Part shown: piece by piece, positions 34,199-43,201 of the stretch
Layout: each line of letters starts with the position of its first letter
Position numbering within the stretch: the first letter of the stretch is position 1
Source: JBCBAP01 sp038532435
GTDB taxonomy: Bacteria; Pseudomonadota; Alphaproteobacteria; Rhodobacterales; Rhodobacteraceae
Assembly: GCA_038532435.1 (NCBI GenBank)
Contig: JBCBAP010000004.1
Location: forward strand, 1 to 64,000
Length of the DNA: 64,000 bases
Direction of reading: 5' to 3'
The notes under the pieces: model-generated
What the model was told of the DNA's origin: nothing
The model's database searches: none
What the model saw: the letters and a program-made list of their open reading frames with translations, nothing else
Position numbers and translations under genes: made by a program

Positions 34199-36232
34199 AT
34201 GGCGGACGAGACCCTTCCCCTAGTTGTGTTCACCCCATCCGGGAAGCGGGGCAGGTTTGCCGTCGGCACGCCGATCCTCGATGCAGCGCGGACCCTCGGC
34301 GTCGACCTTGACAGCGTGTGCGGGGGGCGGGGCATCTGCTCGAAGTGTCAGGTGCAGCCCGCGTTCGGCGCGTTTCCCAAGCATGGGGTCACGGTGCAGG
34401 AGGATGCGCTGACGCCCTGGAACGCGGTCGAGGAACGCTACCGGTCGAAGCGGGGCATGATCGACGGGCGCAGGCTCGGCTGCCAGGCGAAGGTGACCGG
34501 GGACGTGGTGATCGACGTTCCCCCGGAAAGCCAGGTGCACAAGCAGGTCGTGCGCAAGTCCGCGGACACACGAGCCGTGGTGATGGATCCAGCGACGAAG
34601 CTCTACTATGTCGAAGTTGCAGAGCCTGACATGCACGATCCCTCCGGCGATCTGGAACGGTTGATCGCCGCCCTGGCCGACCAGTGGCAGCTCGCCCATG
34701 TGACCGGCGACCTCAGGACGCTGCAGCAACTCCAGCCCGCGCTGCGGAAGGGCGGCTGGAAGGTCACGGTCGCGGTGCATCACGGGGACGGGCTGAGTGC
34801 AGCCCGGATCGCTCAGGTCTGGCCCGGGTACTATGAGGGCACGATCTATGGTCTCGCCATCGATCTCGGCTCCACGACGATCGCGGCACATCTGTGCGAT
34901 CTGCAGACCGGCGAGGTCACCGCATCCTCCGGCATCATGAACCCGCAGATCCGCTTCGGCGAGGATCTGATGAGCCGGGTGAGCTATGCGATGCTCAACC
35001 CCGGCGGTGCGGGAGAGATGACCGCCGCCGTGCGCGACGCGCTCAACGCGTTGGTCCTGCAGATCGCGGCGGAGGCGGTGATTGACCCGGAGCTGATCGT
35101 GGAGGCGGTGTTCGTTGCCAACCCGGTCATGCATCACCTGCTGCTGGGGATCGACCCGGTGGAGCTTGGTCAAGCGCCCTTCGCGCTCGCCACGGCGGAT
35201 GCGATGAACCTATGGGCGACCGAGCTCGATCTGAAGCTGCATCCGAACGCCCGGGTCTATGTGCTGCCCTGCATTGCGGGGCATGTGGGGGCCGATGCGG
35301 CGGCGGTCGCGTTGAGCGAGGCGCCGCACCAGTCCGACGACCTCGTGCTGATCGTGGATGTGGGCACAAACGCGGAGATCCTGCTCGGCAACTCGGACAA
35401 GGTGCTCGCCTGTTCCTCCCCCACCGGACCGGCCTTCGAAGGGGCCCAGATCAGTGCGGGACAGCGGGCGGCGCCGGGGGCGATCGAACGGGTGGAGATC
35501 GACCCCGAGACGAAGGAACCCCGGTTTCGCGTGATCGGCTGCGATCTCTGGTCGGACGCGCCGGGCTTCGCGGAGGCCACAGCAACCACGGGGATCACGG
35601 GCATCTGCGGCTCGGGCATCATCGAGGCGATTGCGGAGATGCGGATGGCAGGTCTGCTCGATGCGGGCGGCCTTATCGGCTCCGCCGCTCAGACCGGTAC
35701 GAGCCGCTGTGTGCCCGAAGGGCGGACCCACGAATATTTGCTTCGGGAAGGCACCGACAGCACGCCACGTATCACTGTGACCAACGGGGATGTCCGGGCG
35801 ATTCAGCTTGCGAAGGCAGCGCTCTATGCGGGTGCCCGGCTCCTGATGGACCAGATGGAGGTGGACCGGGTGGACCGCGTGGTGCTCGCAGGCGCGTTCG
35901 GGGCACATATCTCTCCGAAGCACGCGATGGTTCTGGGCATGATCCCGGATTGCGAGGTGGATAAGGTCACCAGCGCCGGAAACGCGGCCGGGACCGGGGC
36001 GCGTATCGCGCTCCTCAATTCAGCAGCCCGGCGGGAGATCGAGGCGAACGTGCGGTTGATCCACAAGGTCGAAACAGCGGTGGAGCCCCGGTTCCAGGAG
36101 CATTTCGTCGCCGCCTCCAACATCCCCCATGCCGCCGACCCCTACGCGCGGCTGCGGGCTGTCGCCCCCCTGCCGGACGTGTCCTTCAACACCGGAGAGT
36201 CCGGTGGGCGCCGCCGCCGAAGGCGCGCCTGA
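34199..36232 (+). CDS. ferredoxin-ASKHA corrinoid reactivating protein (RACo/RamA-like, DUF4445)
   Basis: A 677-residue ATP-dependent reductive activator of corrinoid proteins. The N-terminal [2Fe-2S] domain has Cys41, 47, 50 and 95 (CGGRGICSKC...LGC). A linker is followed by the ASKHA domain: GLAIDLGSTTIAAHLCDL, LIVDVGTNAEILLG, and a C-terminal VVLAGAFGAHISPKHAM. The start ATG 34199 has GAGG close upstream; a longer TTG start at 34157 has no site. The tail ends GESGGRRRRRRA, echoing the methyltransferase tail. It probably keeps a B12 protein in the Co(I) state. Confidence 0.9.
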   Translation: MADETLPLVVFTPSGKRGRFAVGTPILDAARTLGVDLDSVCGGRGICSKCQVQPAFGAFPKHGVTVQEDALTPWNAVEERYRSKRGMIDGRRLGCQAKVTGDVVIDVPPESQVHKQVVRKSADTRAVVMDPATKLYYVEVAEPDMHDPSGDLERLIAALADQWQLAHVTGDLRTLQQLQPALRKGGWKVTVAVHHGDGLSAARIAQVWPGYYEGTIYGLAIDLGSTTIAAHLCDLQTGEVTASSGIMNPQIRFGEDLMSRVSYAMLNPGGAGEMTAAVRDALNALVLQIAAEAVIDPELIVEAVFVANPVMHHLLLGIDPVELGQAPFALATADAMNLWATELDLKLHPNARVYVLPCIAGHVGADAAAVALSEAPHQSDDLVLIVDVGTNAEILLGNSDKVLACSSPTGPAFEGAQISAGQRAAPGAIERVEIDPETKEPRFRVIGCDLWSDAPGFAEATATTGITGICGSGIIEAIAEMRMAGLLDAGGLIGSAAQTGTSRCVPEGRTHEYLLREGTDSTPRITVTNGDVRAIQLAKAALYAGARLLMDQMEVDRVDRVVLAGAFGAHISPKHAMVLGMIPDCEVDKVTSAGNAAGTGARIALLNSAARREIEANVRLIHKVETAVEPRFQEHFVAASNIPHAADPYARLRAVAPLPDVSFNTGESGGRRRRRRA

Positions 36233-36357
36233 CCGGCACAACCAAATGGCACCCGCTGCCCCGCGGAGCGCATGCGCGCGTTCCTTTGAGCCCTTCGGGC
36301 GATTGGCGCCTCTAGCAGGGAGGGTATCGCCGTAGCGGGCGGTCCAAATCTTGGGCT

Positions 36358-36398
36358 GTGGGAGCCTCCGGCGGGGATATTTTCAGCCAGAAGAAGAT
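36358..36398 (+). repeat. dispersed intergenic element, second copy
   Basis: GCCTCCGGCGGGGATATTTT followed by CAGCCAGAAGAAG, in the 171-bp gap between two convergent genes. It shares GCCTCC, the GG-TATTT core and AGAAGAAG with the element before nifS (2300-2345). From memory, such elements are frequent in Rhodobacteraceae intergenic DNA. Nothing else was seen in this gap. Confidence 0.5.
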
Positions 36399-36403
36399 GG
36401 GGC

Positions 36404-37603
36404 TCAACTCGTCACGGGTGTGCTGTCGAGGGCCGCACCACTGGCGATGAGGGCGGCGATGCTGTCCGCGTCATAGCCTGCCTCGGCAAGGAGTGCGCGG
36501 GTGTGCTCCCCGAAGGAGGGGGGGCGGGCCCGGGTCGGGTCCGGGGGGGTGCGCGCGAGCTTCACCGGGTTGCCCAGGGTGCGGACGCCGTCGGCTTCAA
36601 CGACCATGCCGCGGTGTGCGGTGTGCGGATCGGAGATGACTTCAGGCGCGCCCAGAACGGGGCCAGCGGGCACGTTCACGGCCATCAGATCGCGGGCAAG
36701 CTGCGCGCCGTCGCGCGGGGCGAAGAAGGGCAGCAGCGCCTCCCGCATCGCAGCACGGTTGCGGTTCCGGGACGGATGGTCGGCGAAGCGGGGATCCGTG
36801 ATCAGCGCCTCCGCTCCGATCGTGTGGCAGAGACGGGCGAACTGACCGTCGTTCGCCGCGGCGATGTAGATCGGCGCGCCCGCGGTCGGAAACATGTCGT
36901 ACGGGGTGATGTTGGGATGGGCGTTTCCGGTGGGTCCCGGGCGCTTTCCGCTCAGGAAGTGGTTCGCCGCATGGGGATGCATGAGCGCCACCGCGCAATC
37001 ATAGAGTGTCATATCGATGAACTGCCCCTGCCCGGACCGTTCCCGTTCGAAGAGCGCCATGGCGATGCCCGCAAGAGCGCTCAGCCCCGTGCCGATGTCG
37101 ACGAGCGGGATGCCGAGGCGCAGGCCGTCCCCTCCCGGCTCCCCGTTGACGCTCATGAGGCCCGCCTGGGCCTGGATCACCGCGTCGTAGCCCGGGAGGC
37201 CACCGTAGGGGCCGTCCGCACCGAAACCGGTGATCCGGCAATGGACCAGCCGAGGGTGAGTGGTGCTGAAATCCTCGGTCTCGAAGCCAAGCTTCGTCCA
37301 GGTGCCGGGCTTGAAATTCTCTACGAGAACGTCCGCCTCGCTCATCAGACGCGCCAACACGTCCCGCGCCGGGGCCTGCTTGAGGTCGAGGGCCATGCCG
37401 CGCTTGTTTCGGTTAACACCGATGAAGTAGGAGGCTGCGCCGATATCCTCGTCGAACGGGGGGCCCCAATAGCGGGTCTCATCGCCCTGGGGCGGTTCGA
37501 TCTTGATCACGTCGGCGCCGTGGTCCCCGAGCCACTGGGTGCAATAGGGTCCACCCAGAACCCGTGTCAGATCAACGACTTTCACTCCGTCCAGCGCGCC
37601 CAT
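36404..37603 (-). CDS. family III (CaiB/BaiF) CoA transferase
   Basis: A 399-residue class III CoA transferase. The start region MGALDGVKVVDLTRVLGGPYCTQWLGDHGADVIKIE is diagnostic, and the catalytic aspartate is in GLPGYDAVIQAQAGLM. GGGGAG precedes ATG 37603. It moves CoA between carboxylic acids; the acids are unknown. It is the last gene of a minus-strand acyl-CoA cluster, separated from the kinase gene by 156 nt in which no gene is seen. Confidence 0.92.
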   Translation of the reverse strand: MGALDGVKVVDLTRVLGGPYCTQWLGDHGADVIKIEPPQGDETRYWGPPFDEDIGAASYFIGVNRNKRGMALDLKQAPARDVLARLMSEADVLVENFKPGTWTKLGFETEDFSTTHPRLVHCRITGFGADGPYGGLPGYDAVIQAQAGLMSVNGEPGGDGLRLGIPLVDIGTGLSALAGIAMALFERERSGQGQFIDMTLYDCAVALMHPHAANHFLSGKRPGPTGNAHPNITPYDMFPTAGAPIYIAAANDGQFARLCHTIGAEALITDPRFADHPSRNRNRAAMREALLPFFAPRDGAQLARDLMAVNVPAGPVLGAPEVISDPHTAHRGMVVEADGVRTLGNPVKLARTPPDPTRARPPSFGEHTRALLAEAGYDADSIAALIASGAALDSTPVTS

Positions 37604-37759
37604 GTCCGCTCCCCGCTTGCCTTGGCGACAGATGGCATCCCGGAGGGCAAAGATCAAATCGCGGCAGCGTGAGGTGGCAGATGATGCCCATGTGCGCGAT
37701 GGTGATCGGGCTCGTTGCCGGACCTCAGCCGTGGAGGGCGGAACGGTGCCCTCCCCGGC

Positions 37760-38791
37760 TTACCCTTTGCGGATGTTGGCAAGGGCGGCCTGGGCAAACA
37801 TTGGGACGAAGGCGCCGAGGCGCAGTCCGGCCTCCGGGTTAGAGGCGTTGCCGTCAAGCGCACGCTTTTTCACCCCCTGGATGATCGATCCCATGCGGAA
37901 GAAGGAGAAGGCGAGCGGATAGGTCAGATCCGGCGCGTCGCCCAGCCCCATACGCTCCGCGTACCGTGCCACGTACTCCTCGTCCGACGGAATGCCGAGC
38001 GCTCCGCGGTCCACCCCCATCAGCCCCCTGCCCTCGCCGCCCGGCGGCATCTGCCATTGCATGATCTGATAGCCGAGGTCCGCGAGCGGATGGCCGAGGG
38101 TGGAAAGCTCCCAGTCGAGGACCGCGTTCACCCGGCACTGCCGATCGAAGAGCAGGTTGTCGATGCGCCAGTCCCCATGGACGAGGGCAACGCGCCCGTC
38201 ATCCTCCGGCATCTCCGCATCGAGCCAGGAGATCAGCTCTTCCATGGCCGGGATCGTCTCCGTTTCCGCGGCGCGGTACTGCTTCGTCCAGCGGTCGACC
38301 TGCCGCGCGAAGTAGTTCCCGGGCTTGCCATAGTCGCCGAGGCCCACCGCCTCCACATCAACGGAGTGTAGGGCGACCAGTGTTTCGTTCATGGAATCGA
38401 AGACTTGCGCGCGCTCTTCCGTCCTCAGGTCCTTGCAGCGCGGATCGACCCAGTTCGCCCCCTCGACGAAGCTCATGACGTAGAACATTGCGCCGAGGAC
38501 ATCCTCATCCTCGCACAGATGAAGCGCTGCGGGCACGGGCACATCGCTGCCGGCAAGCGCCGAGATCACGCGGAACTCCCGATCAACCGCGTGGGCGGAC
38601 TTCAGAAGCGCGCCCGGCGGCTTGCGGCGCAGGACATACTTGCCCGCCGCCGTCGTCAGAATGAAAGTCGGGTTGGACTGGCCGGTCTGGGTCTTCTCCG
38701 CCGTGATCGGCCCTGTCAGCCCCGGAACGTGGGCCTCCAGATAGGGCGTCAGCCGGTCGAGAGGCAGCAAGTCAGATGTAGGTGCGGGCAT
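37760..38791 (-). CDS. phosphotransferase (APH family), ACAD10/11-type kinase
   Basis: A 343-residue aminoglycoside-phosphotransferase-fold kinase. It shows the glycine-rich start QTGQSNPTFILTTAAGKYVLRRKPPG with its ATP lysine, the catalytic loop LVHGDWRIDNLLFD, and the metal DWELSTLG. This version, with QSNPTF and RRKPPG, matches the kinase domain fused to acyl-CoA dehydrogenase in ACAD10/11. AAGGAG precedes ATG 38791. It overlaps the histidine phosphatase gene by 20 nt. With the dehydrogenase at 39499 it suggests 4-hydroxyacyl-CoA breakdown. Confidence 0.88.
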   Translation of the reverse strand: MPAPTSDLLPLDRLTPYLEAHVPGLTGPITAEKTQTGQSNPTFILTTAAGKYVLRRKPPGALLKSAHAVDREFRVISALAGSDVPVPAALHLCEDEDVLGAMFYVMSFVEGANWVDPRCKDLRTEERAQVFDSMNETLVALHSVDVEAVGLGDYGKPGNYFARQVDRWTKQYRAAETETIPAMEELISWLDAEMPEDDGRVALVHGDWRIDNLLFDRQCRVNAVLDWELSTLGHPLADLGYQIMQWQMPPGGEGRGLMGVDRGALGIPSDEEYVARYAERMGLGDAPDLTYPLAFSFFRMGSIIQGVKKRALDGNASNPEAGLRLGAFVPMFAQAALANIRKG

Positions 38792-39422
38792 GGCTGCGCT
38801 CCTTTCCGTCGATATGGGGTGTCGCGTTGAACAGCTCCAGCCGGAGCCGCCCCTCTTCCATGCGCAGCACATGGACGGAGGCGTTGTGAACGTTCATCAG
38901 AAGGTCCGCGAGACCTCGGGCGCTGAGCCCGAGCACCCCGGCGAGGGTCACGCAGATCACCCCACCGGAGGTTACAACGAGGTTGCGCCCACCCTCCTGC
39001 AGCACATCAGCCATCGCGGCACCGACCCGGGCGCGGAACGCGGTATAGCTTTCGGACCCGTTGAGTGTGCCCCGTTCCCATCCTTCCAGAACCTCCGGAA
39101 AGTGGTGCAGGAATGTTGCCCGATCCCGCGGGCTGTCCGCGCCGGTTTCCCGAATGTATTCGGTGATGAGGATATCGGATTCAAACTCGTTGAAGCGGGC
39201 ATCCTCCACATAGGCGGGCACGGGAAAGGTTTCGGCGATGCTGTCCGCCGTCTCCCGATGGCGGCGGAGGTTGCCGCGAAAGGCCCGGTCGAACCTCATG
39301 CCGTGACGATGGAAGTAGTCGCCGAGCCAGCGCGCCTGCTGGAACCCAACGGGGCTCAGCCGGTCATAGTCGTCCGTGCCGAAGGACGCCTGGCCGTGCC
39401 GGACGAGGACAAGTTCAGACAT
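38772..39422 (-). CDS. histidine phosphatase family protein
   Basis: A 216-residue phosphoglycerate-mutase-like phosphatase. The RHG motif is ELVLVRHGQASFG with the phospho-accepting histidine; the second histidine lies in VTSGGVICV-type context. It is adjacent to a kinase and an acyl-CoA dehydrogenase and may act on the same phosphorylated intermediate or on pyrophosphate. GGAG precedes ATG 39422. Substrate unknown. Confidence 0.88.
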   Translation of the reverse strand: MSELVLVRHGQASFGTDDYDRLSPVGFQQARWLGDYFHRHGMRFDRAFRGNLRRHRETADSIAETFPVPAYVEDARFNEFESDILITEYIRETGADSPRDRATFLHHFPEVLEGWERGTLNGSESYTAFRARVGAAMADVLQEGGRNLVVTSGGVICVTLAGVLGLSARGLADLLMNVHNASVHVLRMEEGRLRLELFNATPHIDGKERSHARTYI

Positions 39423-39498
39423 AACTCAACTCCGACCGGTCGCGCGGGCAGTGCGGCCACCTGTTCCGCCCGTGAGTGCGCTGCCCGCCCGGTCCATG

Positions 39499-40731
39499 TC
39501 AGATCGAGGCGTTGGTGTAGGGCCGCAATTCCGCCCGGGCCACCTGCCGCCGGTGCACCGCATCCGGGCCGTCGGCGAGGCGCAGTGTGCGCACATGGGT
39601 CCAGGCGGCGGCGAGCGGGGTGTCCTGGCTCACACCGGCACCGCCATGCATCTGCACGGCCTCGTCGATCACCTTCAGGGCCACGCGGGGTGCTACGACC
39701 TTGATCTGGCTGATCCAGGGGGCAGCCGCCCTTCCGTCACCCTGATCCATCATCCACGCGGCCTTCAGGCACAGCAGGCGCGCCATCTCGATTTCCATCC
39801 GGCACTCCGCGATGATATCGAAGTTCGCGCCGAGCTGGGCGAGCGGCTTGCCGAACGCGGTCCGTTTCGTCGCCCGCTCGCACATCTGCTGCAGTGCTGA
39901 CTCGGCCTGACCGATGGCGCGCATGCAATGATGGATGCGGCCGGGACCGAGACGTCCCTGTGCGATCTGGAACCCTGCCCCCTCAGCCACCAGCATGTTC
40001 TCTGCCGGGACCCGCACATCCGTGAAGCGCAGATGCATGTGGCCGTGTGGGGCGTCGTCATGCCCGTATACTTCCATCGCGCGGAGCTTTTCGATCCCCG
40101 GATCCTCGGCGTCCACGATGATCATCGAGTGCTGCTGATGCTTTGGCCGCTCGTCCGACGGCGTGTTGACCATCACAACATAGACCTTGCACCGGGGATC
40201 ACCGGCGCCGGAGATCCACCATTTTTCCCCGTTCAGCACATAGTGATCGCCGTCCCGCACGCAGGTCATTGACATGTTGGTCGCGTCCGAGCTTGCCACG
40301 TCCGGCTCCGTCATCGCATAGGCAGACCGGATCTCGCCCTCGAGCAGCGGTTTCAGCCAGCGTTCCTTGAGAGCGGGCGTGCCATAGCGTTCGAACACCT
40401 CCATGTTGCCCGTATCGGGTGCGGAGCAGTTGAAGACTTCGGCGGCGAGATGGACCTTCCCCATCTCCTCGGCAAGGTAGGCATATTCAACCGTGGTCAG
40501 GCCAAACCCCTTCTCGCTGTCTGTCAGCCAAAAGTTCCAAAGGCCACGGGACTTCGCAGTCGCCTTCAACCCATCGAGGATTTCCGTCATGCGCGGGGTG
40601 TAGGCGAAGCGGTCGCCGGTGGAGCCGACCAGGCTCAGAAACTCGTCGGAGAGCGGCGCGATCTCCGTCTGCACCATCTCGCGCACCTGCGCGATCAGCG
40701 GCTTCACCCGCTCCGAGACTCCGATATCCAT
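39499..40731 (-). CDS. acyl-CoA dehydrogenase, ACAD10/11-like
   Basis: A 410-residue flavoprotein. Recognisable parts are YAMTEPDVASSDATNMSM (flavin site), EKWWISGAGDPRCKVYVVM, and the C-terminal QMHGGAGVSQDTPLAAAW. Where ordinary dehydrogenases have a Glu-Gly-Thr motif, it reads LADGPDAVHRRQVAR, the DGPD-x-VH signature of the ACAD10/11 branch. In that branch the kinase phosphorylates a 4-hydroxyacyl-CoA and the dehydrogenase-like unit eliminates phosphate. GGAGG precedes ATG 40731. Confidence 0.9.
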   Translation of the reverse strand: MDIGVSERVKPLIAQVREMVQTEIAPLSDEFLSLVGSTGDRFAYTPRMTEILDGLKATAKSRGLWNFWLTDSEKGFGLTTVEYAYLAEEMGKVHLAAEVFNCSAPDTGNMEVFERYGTPALKERWLKPLLEGEIRSAYAMTEPDVASSDATNMSMTCVRDGDHYVLNGEKWWISGAGDPRCKVYVVMVNTPSDERPKHQQHSMIIVDAEDPGIEKLRAMEVYGHDDAPHGHMHLRFTDVRVPAENMLVAEGAGFQIAQGRLGPGRIHHCMRAIGQAESALQQMCERATKRTAFGKPLAQLGANFDIIAECRMEIEMARLLCLKAAWMMDQGDGRAAAPWISQIKVVAPRVALKVIDEAVQMHGGAGVSQDTPLAAAWTHVRTLRLADGPDAVHRRQVARAELRPYTNASI

Positions 40732-40801
40732 GGCGCACCTCCAAATCCGTTTTTCTACACATTGACCGGGCATGCCTCCGCAGGCAAGGGGCGCCCGGAC
40801 C

Positions 40802-41275
40802 TTACGTAACGGAGAGGCGGACGATCCACTCCGCGGCGAGGGCCGGACGCTCTTCGCCTTCGCATTCCATTATTGCGGTGAGCGAGAGCGTCAACACCCC
40901 GTCCCCGCGTTCGAGCCCGCGGAGAGTGAACCGTCCCCGCAGACGCGCGCCCGACCGAACGGGAGAGAGAAAGCGTATCCGGTCAAAGCCGTAGTTGATG
41001 GAGGCAGTCGCGCTCTCCGGCACCGGCACCGCCTCATAGGCGAGGGTCGACAGCAGCGAAAGCGTGAGGAAACCGTGAGCGACCGTCGCGCCGAAGGGTC
41101 CCTCCGCCGCGGCCTCCGGTTCCGTGTGAATGAACTGATGATCGCGGGTCACGTCCGCGAACCCGTCGATCATCGCCTGATCGACGGTGATCCAGTCCGA
41201 CAGGCCGATCTCCTGCCCCACGAGCGGTGGAAACTCCTTTAGCAGCAAAGTCTTTTTGAACGGAACAGTCATCAT
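40802..41275 (-). CDS. MaoC-like enoyl-CoA hydratase
   Basis: A 157-residue hot-dog fold protein. The hydratase motif is DQAMIDGFADVTRDHQFIHTEPEAA with Asp and His, followed by GATVAHGFLTLSLLS. It would hydrate a 2-enoyl-CoA to the (R)-3-hydroxyacyl-CoA. Its ATG overlaps the PhyH-like stop (ATGA). It would act directly after the ACAD10/11-like step upstream in the pathway. Confidence 0.9.
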   Translation of the reverse strand: MMTVPFKKTLLLKEFPPLVGQEIGLSDWITVDQAMIDGFADVTRDHQFIHTEPEAAAEGPFGATVAHGFLTLSLLSTLAYEAVPVPESATASINYGFDRIRFLSPVRSGARLRGRFTLRGLERGDGVLTLSLTAIMECEGEERPALAAEWIVRLSVT

Positions 41276-42054
41276 GGACCCTCGAGCCAGTCATGGGGGC
41301 TGCGCCCGGTTTCGGGCCGGAAATAGGCGATCCGACGCTCCTCGGTGGACGCTGCGGTCCAAGGTGCGACGCCGTGCAGCGTGAAACGGTGGATGACAAA
41401 GGCCTCACCGGGCTTCGTCTGAATAGGCCGCCTTGGACAGGACGCGAACACTTCCCTGCGGGCAGCCTGATATGCGTCCGTCACATCGACCGCGCCCCAG
41501 TCACTGGGATTAACCGCGCGAAACGCGTCCTTCAGCATGTCCTGCATGATCCGGTGGGATCCTTCATAGACCACGAAAGGCGCCGCGGTCGCAGGTGCTG
41601 CGTTCAGAGGTAGCCCAAGGATCGCCGCGTGACGTTCCTGCATGTGGCGTCGCCGGGCTGCTCCGACCGGCAGCAACCCGTCGAGGTGGGCCGCGTCCCG
41701 ATCCCGTCGGAACCGGTGTGCGCTGTCGCTCTCCCCGGTGTCCTGCGCCGGATAGCCCGGACGACAGATCGAGATCTGCCCTCGGTCCCAAGGTGCTGAG
41801 CAGTCTGGCTCATGCTGCAGGGCAGCCAGCGCAGCGGCCCCCTCGAGGGGTGGACCACCGGTCAGGGCGCCCGCGCCGTCGTTGGGCAGGATATTTACGC
41901 CCGGAAACCATGTACCACCGTGGCGCCACTCACCCCGGTCCGGGTCCGGACCAAAATAGTCCGAAACCCAGGCTTCGGTGCGCTGCACCCAGTGCCGGAC
42001 TGCCTCTTCCGCAGGAAAGACCTCCCACCCCACTTGCTCCGCGATGTCACGCAT
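41272..42054 (-). CDS. phytanoyl-CoA dioxygenase-like Fe(II)/2OG oxygenase
   Basis: A 260-residue protein with the double-stranded beta-helix metal triad: HLDG (about residue 124) as H-x-D and the distal histidine in FTLHGVAPWT, with a following arginine in EERRIAYFRP for 2-oxoglutarate. The match to the PhyH family is moderate. It overlaps both neighbours: dusA by 8 nt and maoC by 4 nt. It may hydroxylate an acyl substrate before the rest of the cluster acts. Confidence 0.7.
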   Translation of the reverse strand: MRDIAEQVGWEVFPAEEAVRHWVQRTEAWVSDYFGPDPDRGEWRHGGTWFPGVNILPNDGAGALTGGPPLEGAAALAALQHEPDCSAPWDRGQISICRPGYPAQDTGESDSAHRFRRDRDAAHLDGLLPVGAARRRHMQERHAAILGLPLNAAPATAAPFVVYEGSHRIMQDMLKDAFRAVNPSDWGAVDVTDAYQAARREVFASCPRRPIQTKPGEAFVIHRFTLHGVAPWTAASTEERRIAYFRPETGRSPHDWLEGP

Positions 42055-43051
42055 GTTCGAGCGGCGCGATCTGAGCTAGGGCCTGTTCCACGAGCACCGG
42101 TCCTGCGCCGGGCTTGTGTGCCTCCTCCGAGAGAAGCCGCCGCCAGGCCCGTGCACCGGGGCGCCCGGCGAAGGCCCCCAGCATGTGGCGCGTGATCTGG
42201 TTCAATCTCGTTCCTTCGACCAGACGCGCCTCGATGTAAGGCAGCATTGCGCGCACCGCATCCTCGATCGTCGGATCCTGCGTGGTGACACCGAAGATCA
42301 GCCGGTCCGCCGGGGCGAGGATCTCCGCAGGGCTGTGATAGGCCGCCCGCCCGTACATCACCCCGTCGAGCCCCGCGTCCAGGTGCACCTGACCGTCTGC
42401 GAGCGTCATCAGCCCCCCATTGATGACGATCTCGAGCGCCGGGAAAAGCCCCTTCATCCGGTGGACAAGAGGATAGTCGAGGGGAGGAATGTCCCGGTTT
42501 TCCTTCGGGCTGAGCCCCTGCAGCCACGCCTTGCGCGCATGGATGATGAAATGCCCGACGCCGGCAGCGGAGACGCGGGCGAGAAATTCCGGCAGCACCT
42601 CCTCCGGGTTCTGCTCGTCGACCCCGATCCGGCACTTCACCGTGACGCGGGTGGACCCCGCCGCTTGCCGCATGGCCGCAACGCACTCGGCGACAAGCTC
42701 CGGCTCCCGCATGAGGCAGGCCCCGAAGCGGCCCGACTGCACCCGGTCAGATGGACAACCCACATTGAGATTGATTTCGTCATAGGCGAATGGTTCTGCG
42801 ATCCGCACGGCCTGGGCCAGCAGATCGGGCTCCGATCCACCGAGCTGCAACGCGACCGGATGCTCCGCCCCATCAAACCCCAGCAACCGCTCCGGATCCC
42901 CGTGCACCAGCGCCTGCGCCGTCACCATCTCCGTGTAGAGAAGGACGTTGCGTGAAAGCAGCCGATGGAAGTACCGGCAGTGCCGATCTGTCCAATCCAT
43001 CATAGGGGCGACGGAGAGGCGTGAGGATTTGTGCGTATGAGCGATTGGCAT
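42047..43051 (-). CDS. dusA: tRNA-dihydrouridine(20/20a) synthase DusA
   Basis: A 334-residue flavin enzyme that reduces uridine in the tRNA D-loop. Diagnostic segments are LSVAPMMDWTDRHCRYFHRLLS, NLNVGCPSDRVQSGRFGACLM with the catalytic cysteine, FIIHARKAWLQGLSPKENRDIPPL and INGGL. ATG 43051 has GGAG 6 nt upstream; the in-frame GTG at 43057 has none. An 8-bp hairpin covers part of that ribosome binding site. It heads the acyl-CoA cluster by overlap. Confidence 0.95.
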   Translation of the reverse strand: MPIAHTHKSSRLSVAPMMDWTDRHCRYFHRLLSRNVLLYTEMVTAQALVHGDPERLLGFDGAEHPVALQLGGSEPDLLAQAVRIAEPFAYDEINLNVGCPSDRVQSGRFGACLMREPELVAECVAAMRQAAGSTRVTVKCRIGVDEQNPEEVLPEFLARVSAAGVGHFIIHARKAWLQGLSPKENRDIPPLDYPLVHRMKGLFPALEIVINGGLMTLADGQVHLDAGLDGVMYGRAAYHSPAEILAPADRLIFGVTTQDPTIEDAVRAMLPYIEARLVEGTRLNQITRHMLGAFAGRPGARAWRRLLSEEAHKPGAGPVLVEQALAQIAPLEHA

Positions 43052-43082
43052 GAACACTCCGTGGGCCGTGTGTCGCCCACGG
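43052..43082 (-). promoter_or_regulatory. hairpin overlapping the dusA ribosome binding site
   Basis: On the dusA mRNA strand, CCGTGGGC (43082-43075), an 8-nt loop and GCCCACGG (43066-43059) form a perfect 8-bp stem. The 3' arm includes the first bases of the CGGAG ribosome binding site. This might limit translation. Confidence 0.45.
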
Positions 43083-43201
43083 CGAACTTGTGCCGGCCAA
43101 TCTATGCGTTTGATGCTGGGTCCGCCACCCTGCGCTCACTGAGCGAACCAGGGCACGAGGTCGGACGGTCTGAACGCCAGTCCTGACCTGGGCGGTCAAT
43201 T

